In this document: positions 48,867-63,909 of the stretch, piece by piece
Position numbering within the stretch: the stretch's first letter is position 1
Layout of the letters: each line of letters begins with the position of its first letter
Assembly (NCBI GenBank): GCA_015680905.1
Contig: CM027378.1
Span: 101,949,501 to 102,013,500, forward strand
DNA length: 64,000 nt
Reading direction: 5' to 3'
Source of the DNA: Coptis chinensis
Taxonomy: Eukaryota > Streptophyta > Magnoliopsida > Ranunculales > Ranunculaceae
The notes under the pieces: model-generated
Seen by the model: only the letters and a program-made list of their open reading frames with translations
Told to the model about the DNA's origin: nothing
Database searches by the model: none
Translations under genes and position numbers: made by a program

Positions 48867-49614
48867 ATGAAGGACATGGAGAGTTTCATAATAAAGAAAA
48901 GAAAACCATGAAGATTAGTACTTGAATACCAAAATTTTAGTATGTTGGTCAAATAGTATATATTTTTTCTGTTGAATGCATATTTTAAACTTTATATATG
49001 TCTTAATTTTATTTATTTACTTTATATGTAGTTTTGAAAGAAGAATGCAGTCTGAAGTTTTGAAAGAAGAATATATAGATATAGATTTGCATTTATGTCA
49101 TATTCATAGTTAATGTGCTATTTGAACTGTAGCATTTTTAATCTGGAGAAATAATTGTACAAATAATGTCCATTTCTCCATGCAGCCAAATTTAAAGCAC
49201 AAATATCTTATAAGAGAAGTTTTCTGATGTCACTGAAGTTCATGCCTGAAACGAATGAACCTGAAAACAGACGGACATTAACCCAAATTTATTGGCGGAA
49301 GCAATGAAAAATTAACTCTTATAACGAGTAGTTAAGTGGGTCAATCCAATGGCGCGTACTTGAGGATTTGGAACATCATCTGCCAATAACTAAAAAAAAT
49401 ATATATATTTAGAAATATATGTGGGCCTAAAGGAATGCCTAAAGATCAAGAATAATGCTCCTTTCTCTGTTTCGTCTTCAGAGATCTTGAGCAAACCATT
49501 TTCTGTATACTTTACCAGTAGCCAAGCTATATCCAATAATATAAGCATATGCCATGGTATAAGCTATTTTCAACTTAAAAGAAGGAAAAAAAACTTCGGT
49601 GTAGACTTTGTGTT
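48867..49614. other. Stretch with no supported gene
   Basis: AT-rich. The phrase GAAGTTTTGAAAGAAGAAT is duplicated at about 49033-49065. No family motif seen. Confidence 0.35.
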
Positions 49615-50720
49615 TTAGCACTTATGCATATCTAGACACACCGTTGCCTCCCCTACAAGGACCAGCGGATGACATTCCACCGGAATGCTAGACAAGATCA
49701 ACATCATATGTGTTGTCATCGAGTTCAACTGATGAGGTATGCCATTAGGAATCAACAAGTAATTTGGACGTGCCTCCTGAAGAAGGGTCCTATTACAATT
49801 ATCAGGCTCAAAACAAACCAACACCCCAATAGAACTGGCAGGCGGGGCTGCGTTAACACCTAGGCTCATTACCTTACAATCAAATATAATATATTGTACT
49901 AGCTAGCTAGAGCTAATGTATTTGAATATGGTAATGCAGTAATGGTTAATCAGAAAACATATAGACAATTCTTTGTTCAATTAACAAAAGAAAACATGCA
50001 ATCCTAAAGACTTGCAACAAAAGTTTCTAAAGTGATATTACATTTTCAACATAAAAAAAACTGCTCTTGACATATTCCTGATTACTGCTAAGAGACAAAA
50101 AGGACAGGAAACATTACACTGTGATCACCATAAGCTAGAAAATAATTTAACTGACTGAAACACAGTATCAAGACATATTACAATTTAAAACATAAAAAAG
50201 TGCCCCCCAAAAACAAAAAAACTAACACCAACTTTCTAAAACTAACAAAACAACAGTTGGTATTTCTTAACAATATCCGCAGCTAGCTCAGCAGCCAGCA
50301 TATGTGCTTCAACCTTGGACTTTGCTATCCATTTTTGTGTTTGCAACAACCACACATTTGTCTTCCCAATCCATACTCTGACATATTACTCCTGATGCAG
50401 GTTTACTACTAAACCTGTCAAATCAAACATAAAATATTCAATTCAGTCAAAACAGAAATTAGGAGAAAGAGAACACCCAAGTCCCCAACACATGCACATG
50501 TACAACTCAACCTATTTTGTCTCTTAAGTATCTTAAGCAATTGGACTAAAACAATATTTAACTAAAACAACTTACCCATCCATGGCGTCTACGGTAGTAG
50601 ATAAGTAAGACTACAATGAATATAAAACCAAGAGAGCATAGAGTGAGGACTACGAGTTTAGGGGAAATGGCTTTGTGGCTGGAGGTGTAAGGAACGATGA
50701 GGGAAAAACTTATACACTTT
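49615..50720 (-). pseudogene. Unidentified minus-strand coding relics
   Basis: Three minus-strand segments look protein-coding but belong to no family I can name. Near 50690-50585 a segment encodes LVVLTLCSLGFIFIVVLLIY followed by YRRRRHGW, a single transmembrane helix with a basic cytosolic stop-transfer. Near 50390-50280 a segment encodes WIAKSKVEAHMLAAELAADI. Near 49870-49615 an 84-codon frame begins MSLGVNAAPPASSIGVLVCF. They could be exons of one former gene or separate debris. No start, splice chain or function can be supported. Confidence 0.25.
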
Positions 50721-51138
50721 CACTGAAACAAACTTCAAACGTCATAACTTCCTCTTTTTTTGTGTTTGAACATTTAAATTTCAGTTCACGTGGTCTTCCA
50801 ATGACAAATGAAAGAAACAAATTAAATCGAAACAACGAAATTGAAAATAAACAGAGACCAAACCAAAATAAATGGCCCATTTTAAAGTTCATAGATAAGT
50901 GTTTACAATGTATCTTATTTTCAAAGCAGTAATGTTACACCGACCCACTTATTTAATATTTTAACATACTATTTAAATCTACTAATGTGTCAAAAGTCCT
51001 AATAAGTGCAAGTTTATACATCAACAAAAAGTTCTTAATAAATAATACTCTGACCAAGGACACATTTTCATTAAAAAATTTAACTCAACTACAATTAAAT
51101 GGGTTAACAGACTTTATTATGGGCTATGCCTAAGATGT
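50721..51138. other. Short AT-rich stretch
   Basis: No gene seen before the hAT target duplication at 51139. Confidence 0.4.
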
Positions 51139-51146
51139 ACTATAGC

Positions 51147-52035
51147 TAGGAGTATAAAAAAAACCGTTGACCCATCACCCGATAGGGCACCCGGTCTTCA
51201 CCTGCCACCCAAACCCACACCGACCCGCCCTGCCACCGTTTCTACGCGGTCGGGCTATGGGTGTAGGTTATATGCTCAAACCCGACCCGTCAAGCCGTCT
51301 AACCCACACCGTATCAAAAACCGTTGACCCAACCCGTTGACCCGCACAATTTCAAGACTCTAACTCTAATATTTTTTAATTTTGTTTATATTTTCTTTTA
51401 AATTTTGTAGGAATTTGGAAGATAAAAAACTTATGAGTTCAACATCAATTTTAAATATTCAAGTTTGAACATTGGGCAAATATCAAGAGTTCAAATTCAA
51501 CTTTCGAATTTTGGAGAATATGAATCATTCATCTTTGTATTAATTTCGAATTTTTTTAGTTTATATTTTATTGTTTTGTACCATAGATCCTCGCTCCCAT
51601 TTTCATTTTATCATGCTATAGAAAATAATCAATTTACAAATGGTAAATCACGAGAAAGAAAATTCAAATTTTCAGATATGGTTTTGGGTTCAAGTTCAAG
51701 TTTTTTATTTTTGTTTATTTTTCATTGATTGATTCAATTTTTTTTCTCTATGTTGTGAATTGGAAAGATATTACTTGCAAAATTAGAATTAGAAAGTTTT
51801 TTTTTTGAAATTGGGTTAAAATGATAATTTCCACCCGACCCGGATGACCCGCCCAAAACCCACCCTGTAAGCTGACCCAACAGGCCGGGTGATGGTACTA
51901 AGACATGACACTTCAACCCGCCCCGCCCCGCGCCCATCAAGATCACTGGATTTGTATCCCCTAGACCTGCCCCCCACCCGCTATGTCACTATTTTGACCC
52001 GCGGTTGACCATGCCTGCCCCGTATTACACCCCTA
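51147..52035. mobile_element. hAT-type non-autonomous element (889 bp)
   Basis: Ends are TAGGAGTATAA and TTACACCCCTA, near-perfect inverted repeats. The 8-bp sequence ACTATAGC flanks it exactly on both sides (51139-51146 and 52036-52043). Subterminal regions are rich in ACCCGACCC / GACCCGCCC motifs, similar in style to the element at 21109 but on the opposite strand. No transposase is visible. Confidence 0.9.
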
Positions 52036-52099
52036 ACTATAGCCCTAAGAAGTGCACTATGGGCCTAAGCGATAAAATTGGACTGTATGCATCAATTTA

Positions 52100-52538
52100 G
52101 GGTGTGTTTGTTATGATGGAAACACTATAGAAAGGAAAGGAAAATAATAGTGGTCCACCTTTTCCATAGTTTTTAAGGCGTTTGTTTACCCATGGAAAGG
52201 AAAAGGGTTTTTCCATATGGAAACAAAATCATGGAAATGGAAAAGGTTTTGTGTCCTTACTCCTTAGCTAACCCCTGAAATTTTTGTGGAAAGGAAAGGA
52301 AAGGAAATAGATAGATAGGGACTTACTACTAATACACCCATGACCCAACAATACAATTATTCCTTTCCATAGCTTTTGCAAACAAACATGATTATTCCTT
52401 TCTCCAGTTTTTACTTTTCTTTCCCCAGTTTATCAAACACATACCATTTAAAATTATTTCTTTTCCATTCCATTCCATAGTGGACCACCCATTTTATTTC
52501 CTTTCCTTTCCATAAGTTAAAATTTAACAAATACACCC
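52100..52538. mobile_element. MITE with GGGTGTGTTTGTTA ends
   Basis: The left end GGGTGTGTTTGTTA and the right end TAACAAATACACCC are inverted repeats with one mismatch. Longer inner matches continue the symmetry (GTGGTCCACC near 52150 and GGACCACCC near 52482; GGAAAGGAAAGG versus CCTTTCCTTTCC). Flanks TTA and TCA could be a 3-bp duplication with one change. The type resembles plant hAT or PIF MITEs. Confidence 0.75.
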
Positions 52539-53487
52539 TCAGTTCATATTACAGATTACCAAATGGGCTTATGACTTAAGTCCACATTTGTATATGACCC
52601 ACATTTAAAAAAAAAAGTTGATATAAATACATCTATCAAAAATTGGATACAAAAACCACTCAATTCTTTGTGAAATTAAGGAGAGCACTTTCTAATTATG
52701 TTAATTATTATCGGGTAGGTGAAACTTTTTCTTGAAGTATGGATGCGATTAGAGATGAAAAAAACACTAGGATTAGTAAAAGATCATTGATCATACTTTC
52801 TTGCCTTAGCCATTATTGAGTATGAGGAATTTCTACATACTTTAGATCACTATCGAGAAACTCATAACACAGACAATCCTTAGGTAGTTTACTTGCTTAC
52901 TTTAACAAGTAAATTTAGATTAGTGATAAATATAATATTCATATCTCATAGCTCTACATAATTACTAATATTTTTCATAATAATTTAATATAAAACAAGA
53001 TCAGCAAAGTTAAGATAACTGTTAATCCTAATAAGTCAAACAACCCACCATTCGTTAGACTTAAAAACCAAACTCATGCTAAGTATTACCCGGTATAACA
53101 ATGAAAATTTAATTTGGCATTGCAAAACATTATTTATGTTTCACAAACGGGGAAATTATATGATAAAGCAGAACATGTGGATAACAATTACACAACTGAA
53201 CTGGAGAAGACAAAAAATCGTCTACATCAAAAAAATTGTGAAAGCCAATATAATATTCATATCTTATAACTCTACTTAGTTACTAATAATTTTTATAATA
53301 ATTTAATATATTCAACCAGCACTCTCTGTTTTTCCATAATTTTTTGTCATAAATCAAATTAATTATGTTTGTTGAGCTATTGTTTCTTTTATTAATACTA
53401 TGTTGTAGTATTAATGTTCACGTCAAAATCTGAAACACTACACTATTCTATAGTTAAAACTTTTTGGCACGTAATAGTTCATGAAAA
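52539..53487. other. AT-rich stretch before the Helitron 3' end
   Basis: No gene. A phrase of about 65 bases beginning AATATAATATTCATATCT occurs near 52928 and again near 53247, with CTCTACWTARTTACTAATA and TAATAATTTAATATA inside. Confidence 0.5.
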
Positions 53488-53520
53488 CTATCCCCGTTCG
53501 TTGAACGGGCTCAAAAACTA
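53488..53520 (+). mobile_element. Helitron 3' terminus (hairpin plus CTAG)
   Basis: CCCGTTC-GTT-GAACGGG is a perfect 7-bp stem with a 3-base loop, followed by CTCAAAAA and CTAG, then a host T. This is the canonical plant Helitron 3' end. It may close the giant element starting at 20929. Confidence 0.85.
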
Positions 53521-54169
53521 GTAATAACAAAGTATTTAACTCACCTCAGGTTCAACAGCAAACAATGAGAGCAGCTTCAGGCTTCAGCACCTCCACAGTA
53601 CACGACCAAAGGTACAGCCAGTTAGGCTGAGTCCCATGGTTTTGAACTTTTGTATCTCCAATACTAAGCCACTTCAACTTGCGAAATCATCGGAAATACA
53701 GCCCAGGATAAAATGAAAAACAAAAAATAATAATAAACCATTTTGCCCCAACAGCTTAGAATAGAACCCAAAATTGCAAAAAGACGACAGCGCCCCACGC
53801 GTCCTCTTCTTTCCAACAGCACCTATTTTCTCTTCCAATATAAGAACCAAAATTATTAAAATGCCAAAATATACCTATAAAACATAAAACAGACAAGAAC
53901 CGAAACTGATCCATCATTTCCAGATGGTGAGAAAAACCTAACCTATTTGAGAATTATCCTAGTTAAGCGTAACTAAAATCCACGTTGTATGTTATGTTAT
54001 AAACCGTTTTTAGTTGCTAAACCAATTATCCTATGAGCTTTCAAAACCGTTTCTAGACATACACACCGTCAAATTAAACGGACGGCATGTCTATCTTGCT
54101 GTTAAATTGCCAACTGAACATTCCACCTCGTCATTGCAAATTTCAGTTTCATCTTCTTCAACAACAACA
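53521..54169. promoter_or_regulatory. Flank and probable 5' region of the 54170 gene
   Basis: The last part contains a plausible leader (TTCAGTTTCATCTTCTTCAA and a run of ACA) just before ATG 54170. The rest shows no gene. Confidence 0.3.
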
Positions 54170-54643
54170 ATGGAGGTAAGACTCATTAAACAAATTCCAC
54201 GTTTATTTTCTTTTTACAGTATATAAAATCAAACGCAAATTATCTCACCTACTTATATACTTATGATTCATTGCTTTTCGCAAATCAAACAAGTTAGTTG
54301 CCTAAGTTCATTGCGTTTTTAGGTCGTTAAACACTTGTTATTTTTGGATTGTATTTTATACACATGGGATGGGTTTGATGCAGTCGATGCTAATTTAGCC
54401 CATAAGATTTTTATGAAAATACCCTCTTTTGGGATTAACAAGCTAACCGGTGGTTTTGATTGTTACCCCATGGGCTCTAACACTATTACAACCCCCGCCC
54501 AAAACAAAAAGGGTAGAAAAGAAAAGCTTTTCTTTCCTCAAGTCCAGAACTATAACTCATTGAAGCCGATACGTCATACGTATCAGTTCGTGCATAAGTC
54601 AATCGACAATGCACCAATCATTTCATCAGTGTGCTGCTTATAA
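54170..54643 (+). CDS. Hypothetical two-exon gene, unknown family
   Basis: The context ACAACAACAATGGAG/GTAAGA gives a tiny first exon (54170-54175, Met-Glu) with a strong donor. After TTGCGTTTTTAG the second exon (54323-54643) continues in frame: VVKHLLFLDCILYTWDGFDA, then LAHKIFMKIPSFGINKLTGG, then a lysine-rich stretch (NKKGRKEKLF), ending at TAA 54641-54643, about 108 residues in all. I do not recognise the family. The LAHKIFMKIPSFG segment faintly recalls an F-box helix, but this is too weak to name. The reading may also be the 5' part of a longer gene disrupted by the hAT and Helitron insertions that follow immediately. Confidence 0.35.
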
Positions 54644-54647
54644 TAAC

Positions 54648-55096
54648 CATAGCTAGTAAATTCGTGGACGGTAAAAGTTCGATACGTCAATTATTCGCCT
54701 AAGATTCGAAATTTTCAACAATAATACTTTTAAATATTCGGTCCAATAAAACGCTAACGGTAAAAATACGATATAATAATGTTTTAAACGGGGGATATCT
54801 AATATATTTCTTTAAAATTTGGCTATATATTTTACATTTAAAATTTTGATATATAAGTATATAACGTTTTTATTTTTATTTTTACAATTTTATTCATGAA
54901 AAAAATAATACAAATGTCATTTTATTCGCCAAACCTTATAATTAGTGAATAATTCACGAATAATTAAATTATAAGCCCGACCCAACCAATTCATGAATTA
55001 AACCGGTATCATTCAAAAATTCGAATTATTCGTTTTATTCGCTAAAACCTTATAATTCAAATAATTAATTGAATAATTCGCTAATTACTAGCTATG
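54648..55096. mobile_element. hAT-type MITE (449 bp)
   Basis: Ends CATAGCTAGTAA and TTACTAGCTATG are 12-bp perfect inverted repeats. The 8-bp direct repeat ATAATAAC flanks it exactly (54640-54647 and 55097-55104). The interior is AT-rich with many ATTCG motifs near both ends. It lies at the stop codon of the hypothetical gene. Confidence 0.9.
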
Positions 55097-55115
55097 ATAA
55101 TAACCACTATAGCCA

Positions 55116-58565
<3,450 letters not shown>

Positions 58566-59512
58566 TATGTTAGGTATATTTTGGCGGAATATTTTGTTAC
58601 AACTTACAAGAAAGGATGCAAAAAATACATTTTCACATGGTAGTAGAGATAGAGATGACTTCTTAGTAACAAAATATCGACTTTTAGAAATCACTCTTTT
58701 GCTCATGTCAGAAAGTCATTGTCTTTGTTCCTCTTGTTGTCTTATTTCTTTTTCTTGTTGCAATCTACGATAATTCTCTTCATTTTTCTTGTTGCACTCG
58801 ACGATAATTCTCTTCAACAATCTATTGAGCATACATCTGTTTTTCAACAACTCTTTGTGCATAAAATTGTTGTTGTCTAATACTTTTATTGACAATGACA
58901 TTCATAATCTTGAAGTGCTTGAGAATATTTTTTATGAGCGGCTTGTAAGCGAAACAACTTATAAGAACAATCAAGATAGTCTTTTTCATGCTATAAACGA
59001 TCATAGTAATCATGATAAGGAGATTTATAATAATCAAAATCAATATCTCGAAGATCGTCTTTCAGCTCACATATTTTTGTTTCGATAGCACAAATTTGAT
59101 CGAGCATGAAGTTGTTGTGGATTTAACTGTGAAATTTTCATTTTTTTTTTTTTTTTTTTTGTGGTGGTGGTGGTTAAATGAAAATATTGGTGGGCAAGGA
59201 TCGTTGGTGGTAAGGTGATGGGGGTGGATGGTAGAAAATCAAACCTGAAGATGTAAGTAAATGTTGCACTATGGTTGGTGCGTTAGAATTGATTGAAAAT
59301 TCCTACTTTTGCCTTCTTGTTGTGATTTTCAATGAGAAAAGATTGTATCAACATTATGGGTGGTGAGATACAAACCCTTCAATAAAAAAATTCAATCCAA
59401 AGATACTCTGAACAGAAGAAAACAAGTACTTACGTCTTGGGAACGTTCTTCAATTTCGAACTGGATATCAACCCTAGAACACCGTTAGAATCTGATACCA
59501 ATTGACTTAGCG
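58566..59512 (-). other. Possible truncated retroelement interior
   Basis: The region next to the LTR at 59513 begins with a primer-binding-site match on the minus strand. Beyond it, minus-strand frames rich in Q/E/R (ENYRRLQQEKEIRQQEEQRQ at about 58716-58775) could be gag remnants or low complexity. Protease, integrase and reverse transcriptase are not seen. A long T run with GTGGTGGTGG follows near 59138-59172. Confidence 0.3.
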
Positions 59513-59845
59513 GAAACGATATTAAAAGTTCATTAGAACATAAAAGAAATAAATGAAAACATAAGTTTATTGATAATATTGAAGATTACAATTTTCGTCC
59601 ATAAAACTCTTTATATAGAGAATTTCATCAAATCATCTTAAAAATCTACTAAAATACTAAGAAACACTTTTATAATTTATCTATATCATAATAGTAATCT
59701 TCTAAGACTCCTAAAACTCATAAATTAGACTTCTAGACACTTCTAAATTAGGCTTAAATAATAAAAACGAAAAAAAAATTTTTTAGTAAATTTGAATTTA
59801 CTAAAAACAATTAGACAATAACCATAGACTATATGTTCTACATCA
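59500..59845 (-). mobile_element. Copia-type LTR with tRNA-Met primer-binding site
   Basis: On the minus strand the LTR runs from TGATGTAGAACATATAG at 59845 to GCTAAGTCA at 59513 (TG...CA, 333 bases). Immediately after comes TTGGTATCAGATTC, matching the initiator-tRNA primer site TGGTATCAGAGC with minor change. CTATATAAAG inside (about 59613-59622) would be the LTR TATA box. The second LTR was not found in the window, so the element is truncated or rearranged. Confidence 0.7.
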
Positions 59846-59886
59846 GGTTACGAGTTTGTTTATGAGCAGTGTTTATTAGTGTGTAA

Positions 59887-60167
59887 CTAGTATATTACCC
59901 TTGTCGTACGGCAAGAAAAAAGCCAATCCATATGGCGTTGATTTTTAAAAATTGTAATTGAAGGTCAATCCTACAAAAGCTTAGTAGAAACCCATCAGAA
60001 GCCTAGCCTCAAAAAAGCACAACCGCACTTGTTGATCACTATGAGCACATCCCCCATTAGAACCCTATTAATACTCTTGGATGCTTTACGTCATAAACAA
60101 AATCTAAAGATTAGGGATTGGGGTGGTTGTTCACTTAGTCCCACACTTTTCTTGTTTGTTATATAGA
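59887..60167 (-). mobile_element. Mini-Helitron (281 bp), minus strand
   Basis: On the minus strand it starts A/TCTATATAACAAACAAG at 60167 and ends with hairpin CTTGCCGTACGACAAG (59915-59900), then GGTAATATA and CTAG/T at 59887. Hairpin, spacing and CTAG/T agree with the very common plant Helitron end. It has no coding capacity. Confidence 0.8.
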
Positions 60168-62481
60168 TTCTGTACTAAATATGTGGCGCAATTATTTGAG
60201 ACTCGCAAGCTAGCAACACAGGCCTTTTTGCTTGGGAGTAGCTTCACAGTAGGTGTAGAATGAACAGGATTGGACTAAGATGTGGACGACTTAATGCTGG
60301 ACAATAACAGGCAACAGGTCCATGTCCGAAACATATCCACGCGGGCGACCCGCACGCCCCACGGCAAAAGTTCCCTGATGCCAAACATATTTTCTTTCTT
60401 TCTTTTACCGTTTTCATCCCTATTTGTAAAGAAGAAAAAACAAAAATCTTTCTGTGTTCAAACTAGATTCGAAAGATGAGGATGGCCACTACTGTTATGA
60501 AACTTTTTCTGGAAAATCGACCAGTTAAAATTCATCCTTACATGTAATCCAAAATCGTATTCAAAATTATTGAGTGTGGAATCTAGTGCCTTCACTGAAT
60601 GTAATGCGACATCAGGTCAATGAAACCCACTACAGAATACATTGAATACACCAAGAGTATATATGTTGGGAAAGATGCTGTTGGAATGCTAAAAATGTAG
60701 TGAAATTGGAAAAAACAAGCAAATAATGTAGATTTGAATCACCCGAAGCAGATCATCGTTGTTCAATGGTTTTAGCCTGATCTATAATAAGAAACACATA
60801 CCAACAAATCCTTGAGCATCCAATGTCATCCAATCTCCCCAAGGCAAGTGAATCTATTACCCCTGTTTCAACAAACTCGAAATCTGGAAAGGGCTGTCTT
60901 ATATCCTGAACCTAGCTAGTCACACTCGTCTGCACGCTTCTATACTCTTACAACAACTGGACTTACTGTATAATGCATTGGATATTTCATCTTCATAATT
61001 CAAATTTATAATAGGAATACTCCAGGAAGAGACATCAGTCACTGATGTGCACGCACAACGACTCTCTCAACATAACACGACTACCAGGCATACGAACGCC
61101 CATCGCACTAGCTACATCAGAACACTTGTATACTCAACAGTTCAGTGACTCGTCATTCGACTTCATCTCGTGACATCATCACCTACTACGGTCATCATTA
61201 CCAGTTTATTTTTAAACTCATTTTCCGCAGTAATATATGCATCATTACAGTCATACACCATAATTACGGAGAACATTATCATTACACCCTATGTCAATTT
61301 AGATAGACTTACAACTATTAATCCACGTGCCTCCCACAGGCACATGTCAATCCATCTCGACTGCACATCTGTATTCGATCATCAGTACACGTGTCACACA
61401 TAATACTCACTCTCAATGACTATAGAAACTACCTTTCAAAACTATGTGTGGCTTGATTCCCGTTTTACTAACATAGTGCTGGATACGTAAACATCTTCTT
61501 ACTCATAAAAAACAATCCATTAACACTACATGAAACCATCCCCTCTTGATTATCCCAACTTAAGAGCTAAGAACTAAATCTTAATCTTTGATGTAAATTT
61601 AAATATTTACACCTCCATAATATGTGTGGTGACACTAATTTTACCAATGCTGCAATTCTTTAAAATGTGTACATTATCATACACTAAGCCAAATAGGGTT
61701 TTGCTATTAAATTGTATAAAATAAAATATCAAAACCCGAGCTCTATAATGCACAGGTTTTTAAGATTTAAGTGCTCAGCAATGGTTATCTCACTAGATAA
61801 ACATGAAGGTGCACCCGTGCAAGTAAGTCCTTATCATTCAATAGTTTTATATCTGAACATTCATGTATCAAATCTATCTTAGCCTTTACCAAAAAAAAAA
61901 ATCTATCTTAGCGACTTAAAATATGTATGTCCTTAAAATTGATCATAACAAAAGAAAGGTGAAGGGGATTGATGGCCAATTGGACCCTTTCGAAAACCTT
62001 ACATCGTTTTTCAGTGAAAAAAAAAAAAAAATTGAGAGACATTTACTCATTTGATGTGCCGGAGCCAGGAATTTGCTCAGGCCTGGCGAGCCAGTGTGCA
62101 CTACAACTCTACAAGGTTTCATAGAACTAAAATATTGTGTGCACGGCTCCACGTGCTTTCTTGTTTTGTCCTAGTTGAATATTTGTCAATCTATTTTTCG
62201 TTTTCTTTATGCTAGATTTAATGACGTTCAGGGTTACAATTGAGTTTTGTACTTATATTTTCCCATAGCTTAAATTGTGTCAGAATACGTCCACATCTTT
62301 CAAATCCATAAAAATTAATTGAATTTTGGAAGGGTAGCAAAACTGGTCTGGCTTTGGGTTTGCTCTCCAATGATCACTAGTTCGATTCTCTCAAAACTAT
62401 TGGTGAAACAGTACCCAGTACCCGATCAAATTTCCAACAGGACTTCGAAATTAGTAATTGGCCCAACACCTAGTTAGCAAA

Positions 62482-62512
<31 letters not shown>

Positions 62513-63325
62513 TTCACTACTACCACATATATAGTACCAAAAATCATATTCTTTACCACATCCCAACACCCGGTTAGCAAAAAAAAAAAAAAAAAAAAAA
62601 ACATTTATTCTAGCAATGAATGATGTGAATCATAACATCCAAGAATCGTGGCATCCATATTAATTAGTTTATAGGACTTGTTCTCGGAAAAAATATAAAA
62701 AAATTAAAAATTATACGACTAATAAGATCAATATTATTTTCTTTTGAAAACTAATAATTATGTCACAAAAAATAATAATAAAAGAAACTATATGTTCGTC
62801 AATTGATGATTATAGTTTTTCAAATAATTGCCGGCACAATGCGCGGCTTGGTGGCTGCTAATGGTCGGTAAGTATTACATCGACGGGCGGGCGTAAGACC
62901 GAACGTTCTATACTATGTCACTTGTGACGTTGTCAACTATCACAAGCTTTTTAATGCCAGATGCTTTCGGAGGAGCATGAAAGCTTATAAAATAACAAGA
63001 TTACTATAACACAATCTTTTTTGCATGTACTTTCAGCTGATGTGGGCCTAATAAGTCAATTAACAATAAAGTAACCAAATGACCTTCAGAGTTTAGATCC
63101 TTAATAGTTCTCATCCACACTTAAACCATTTACTCTAGCTGTAGGTAGGAGATAGAATTCGTAGCAAATTTCAGTTTTACCAACACTATACTAGAAGGTT
63201 TTGTGCCAAAATCCAGGGTGAGCCAGGGCCTACCCTCAACCCCCTGGCTCCGCCACTGCTGATTTATATTGTTGAGTCCATACTTTTGATTTCTTATGTA
63301 ATTTTTTTAAGTATCTATTCGTATA
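60168..63325. other. Long stretch with no supported gene
   Basis: Open frames at 60282-60479, 61170-61403 and 61943-62152 carry no family motif. The stretch includes a small AT repeat (about 62491-62512), poly-A runs and an inverted pair listed next. Its right end should contain the BAHD promoter. Confidence 0.4.
62055..63262. mobile_element. Possible 1.2 kb element with GTGSCGGAGCCAGG ends
   Basis: GTGCCGGAGCCAGGAATTTG with AGGCCTGGCGAGCC at about 62055-62094 faces an inverted counterpart, AGCCAGGGCCTACC with CCCCTGGCTCCGCCAC, at about 63222-63258. GTGGCGGAGCCAGG-type ends are common in plant repeats. I found no target duplication, and these may be two separate fragments. Confidence 0.35.
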
Positions 63326-63480
63326 TTGTTAAATCCACGTGTAGACCTCTGTGTATCATCAGGTTACTCCATTCCATTTCTAATTTTCTATATCAACAGT
63401 ATGCCTTTCTCTACTTGTTCTACGTTACTTCTACTCTTTCTTTCAATTAACTTCCTCTTCCGGCCTCTCTCAAGAAAACC

Positions 63481-63909
63481 ATGTTCAAGTCTTCAGAACT
63501 TCCAGATTGTTTTTATCCAAACAAGCCCATGTTAATCTGTCCAAACAAGCCAACCCCAAATCATTTGCTTTATCTTTCTAATCTGGATGACCAAAAATTT
63601 CTTAGATTCTCCATAAAGTATATGTATGTTTATAAGAACTCAGTTTGTATAGAAAAATTAAAATCTTCATTATCTATGGTTCTTGTTGATTACTATCCAT
63701 TAGCTGGAAGGTTAAGAGTTAGTGAAGAAAATGAAGAGAAGCTTGAGGTTGATTGCAATGGAGAAGGTGCTTTGTTTGTTGAAGCTTTCATGGATTTTAC
63801 TGTTGATGAATTTCTAAAAGCTTCTAGGTGGCCTAACATGTCTTGGAAGAAGTTCTTGTATAGAGTAGAAGCTCAAAGTTTCTTGGATATTCCTCCTCTT
63901 GTAATTCAG
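63481..63909 (+). CDS. BAHD acyltransferase, first exon (HHT/FACT-like)
   Basis: ATG 63481 starts MFKSSELPDCFYPNKPMLIC; the exon ends after PPLVIQ at 63909 with a phase-0 GT donor, 143 residues. Segments HLLYLSNLDDQKFLRFSIKY, LVDYYPLAGRLR and LEVDCNGEGALFVEAFMDFT are characteristic of the BAHD clade with omega-hydroxypalmitate O-feruloyl transferase (HHT/ASFT, DCF) and fatty alcohol caffeoyl transferase (FACT). These cytosolic enzymes move a hydroxycinnamoyl group from CoA to long-chain alcohols or hydroxy acids for suberin, cutin or waxes. The catalytic HXXXD and the DFGWG motif would be in the next exon, beyond the window. The intron site after Q fits the family. The exon is intact; substrate is inferred from clade resemblance only. 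Confidence 0.85.

Larger units (their letters stand above)
20929..53520 (+). mobile_element. Candidate giant Helitron with nested insertions
   Basis: The 5' end A/TCTCTACTAATATAAATAAC at 20929 has the TC start and AT-rich lead typical of plant Helitrons. The only canonical plus-strand 3' end I found downstream is at 53488-53520: hairpin CCCGTTC-GTT-GAACGGG, then CTCAAAAA and CTAG followed by T. Rep/helicase (24362-29886) and RPA1 (34269-36622), both plus-strand, lie between. Helitrons insert between A and T without target duplication, and both junctions agree. The 32.6 kb contains at least two hAT elements, an LTR-type element, a satellite array and several gene relics. That one element spans all of this is inferred; the 3' end could belong to a separate short Helitron, and the true end of the Rep/RPA element may be lost. 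Confidence 0.4.
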
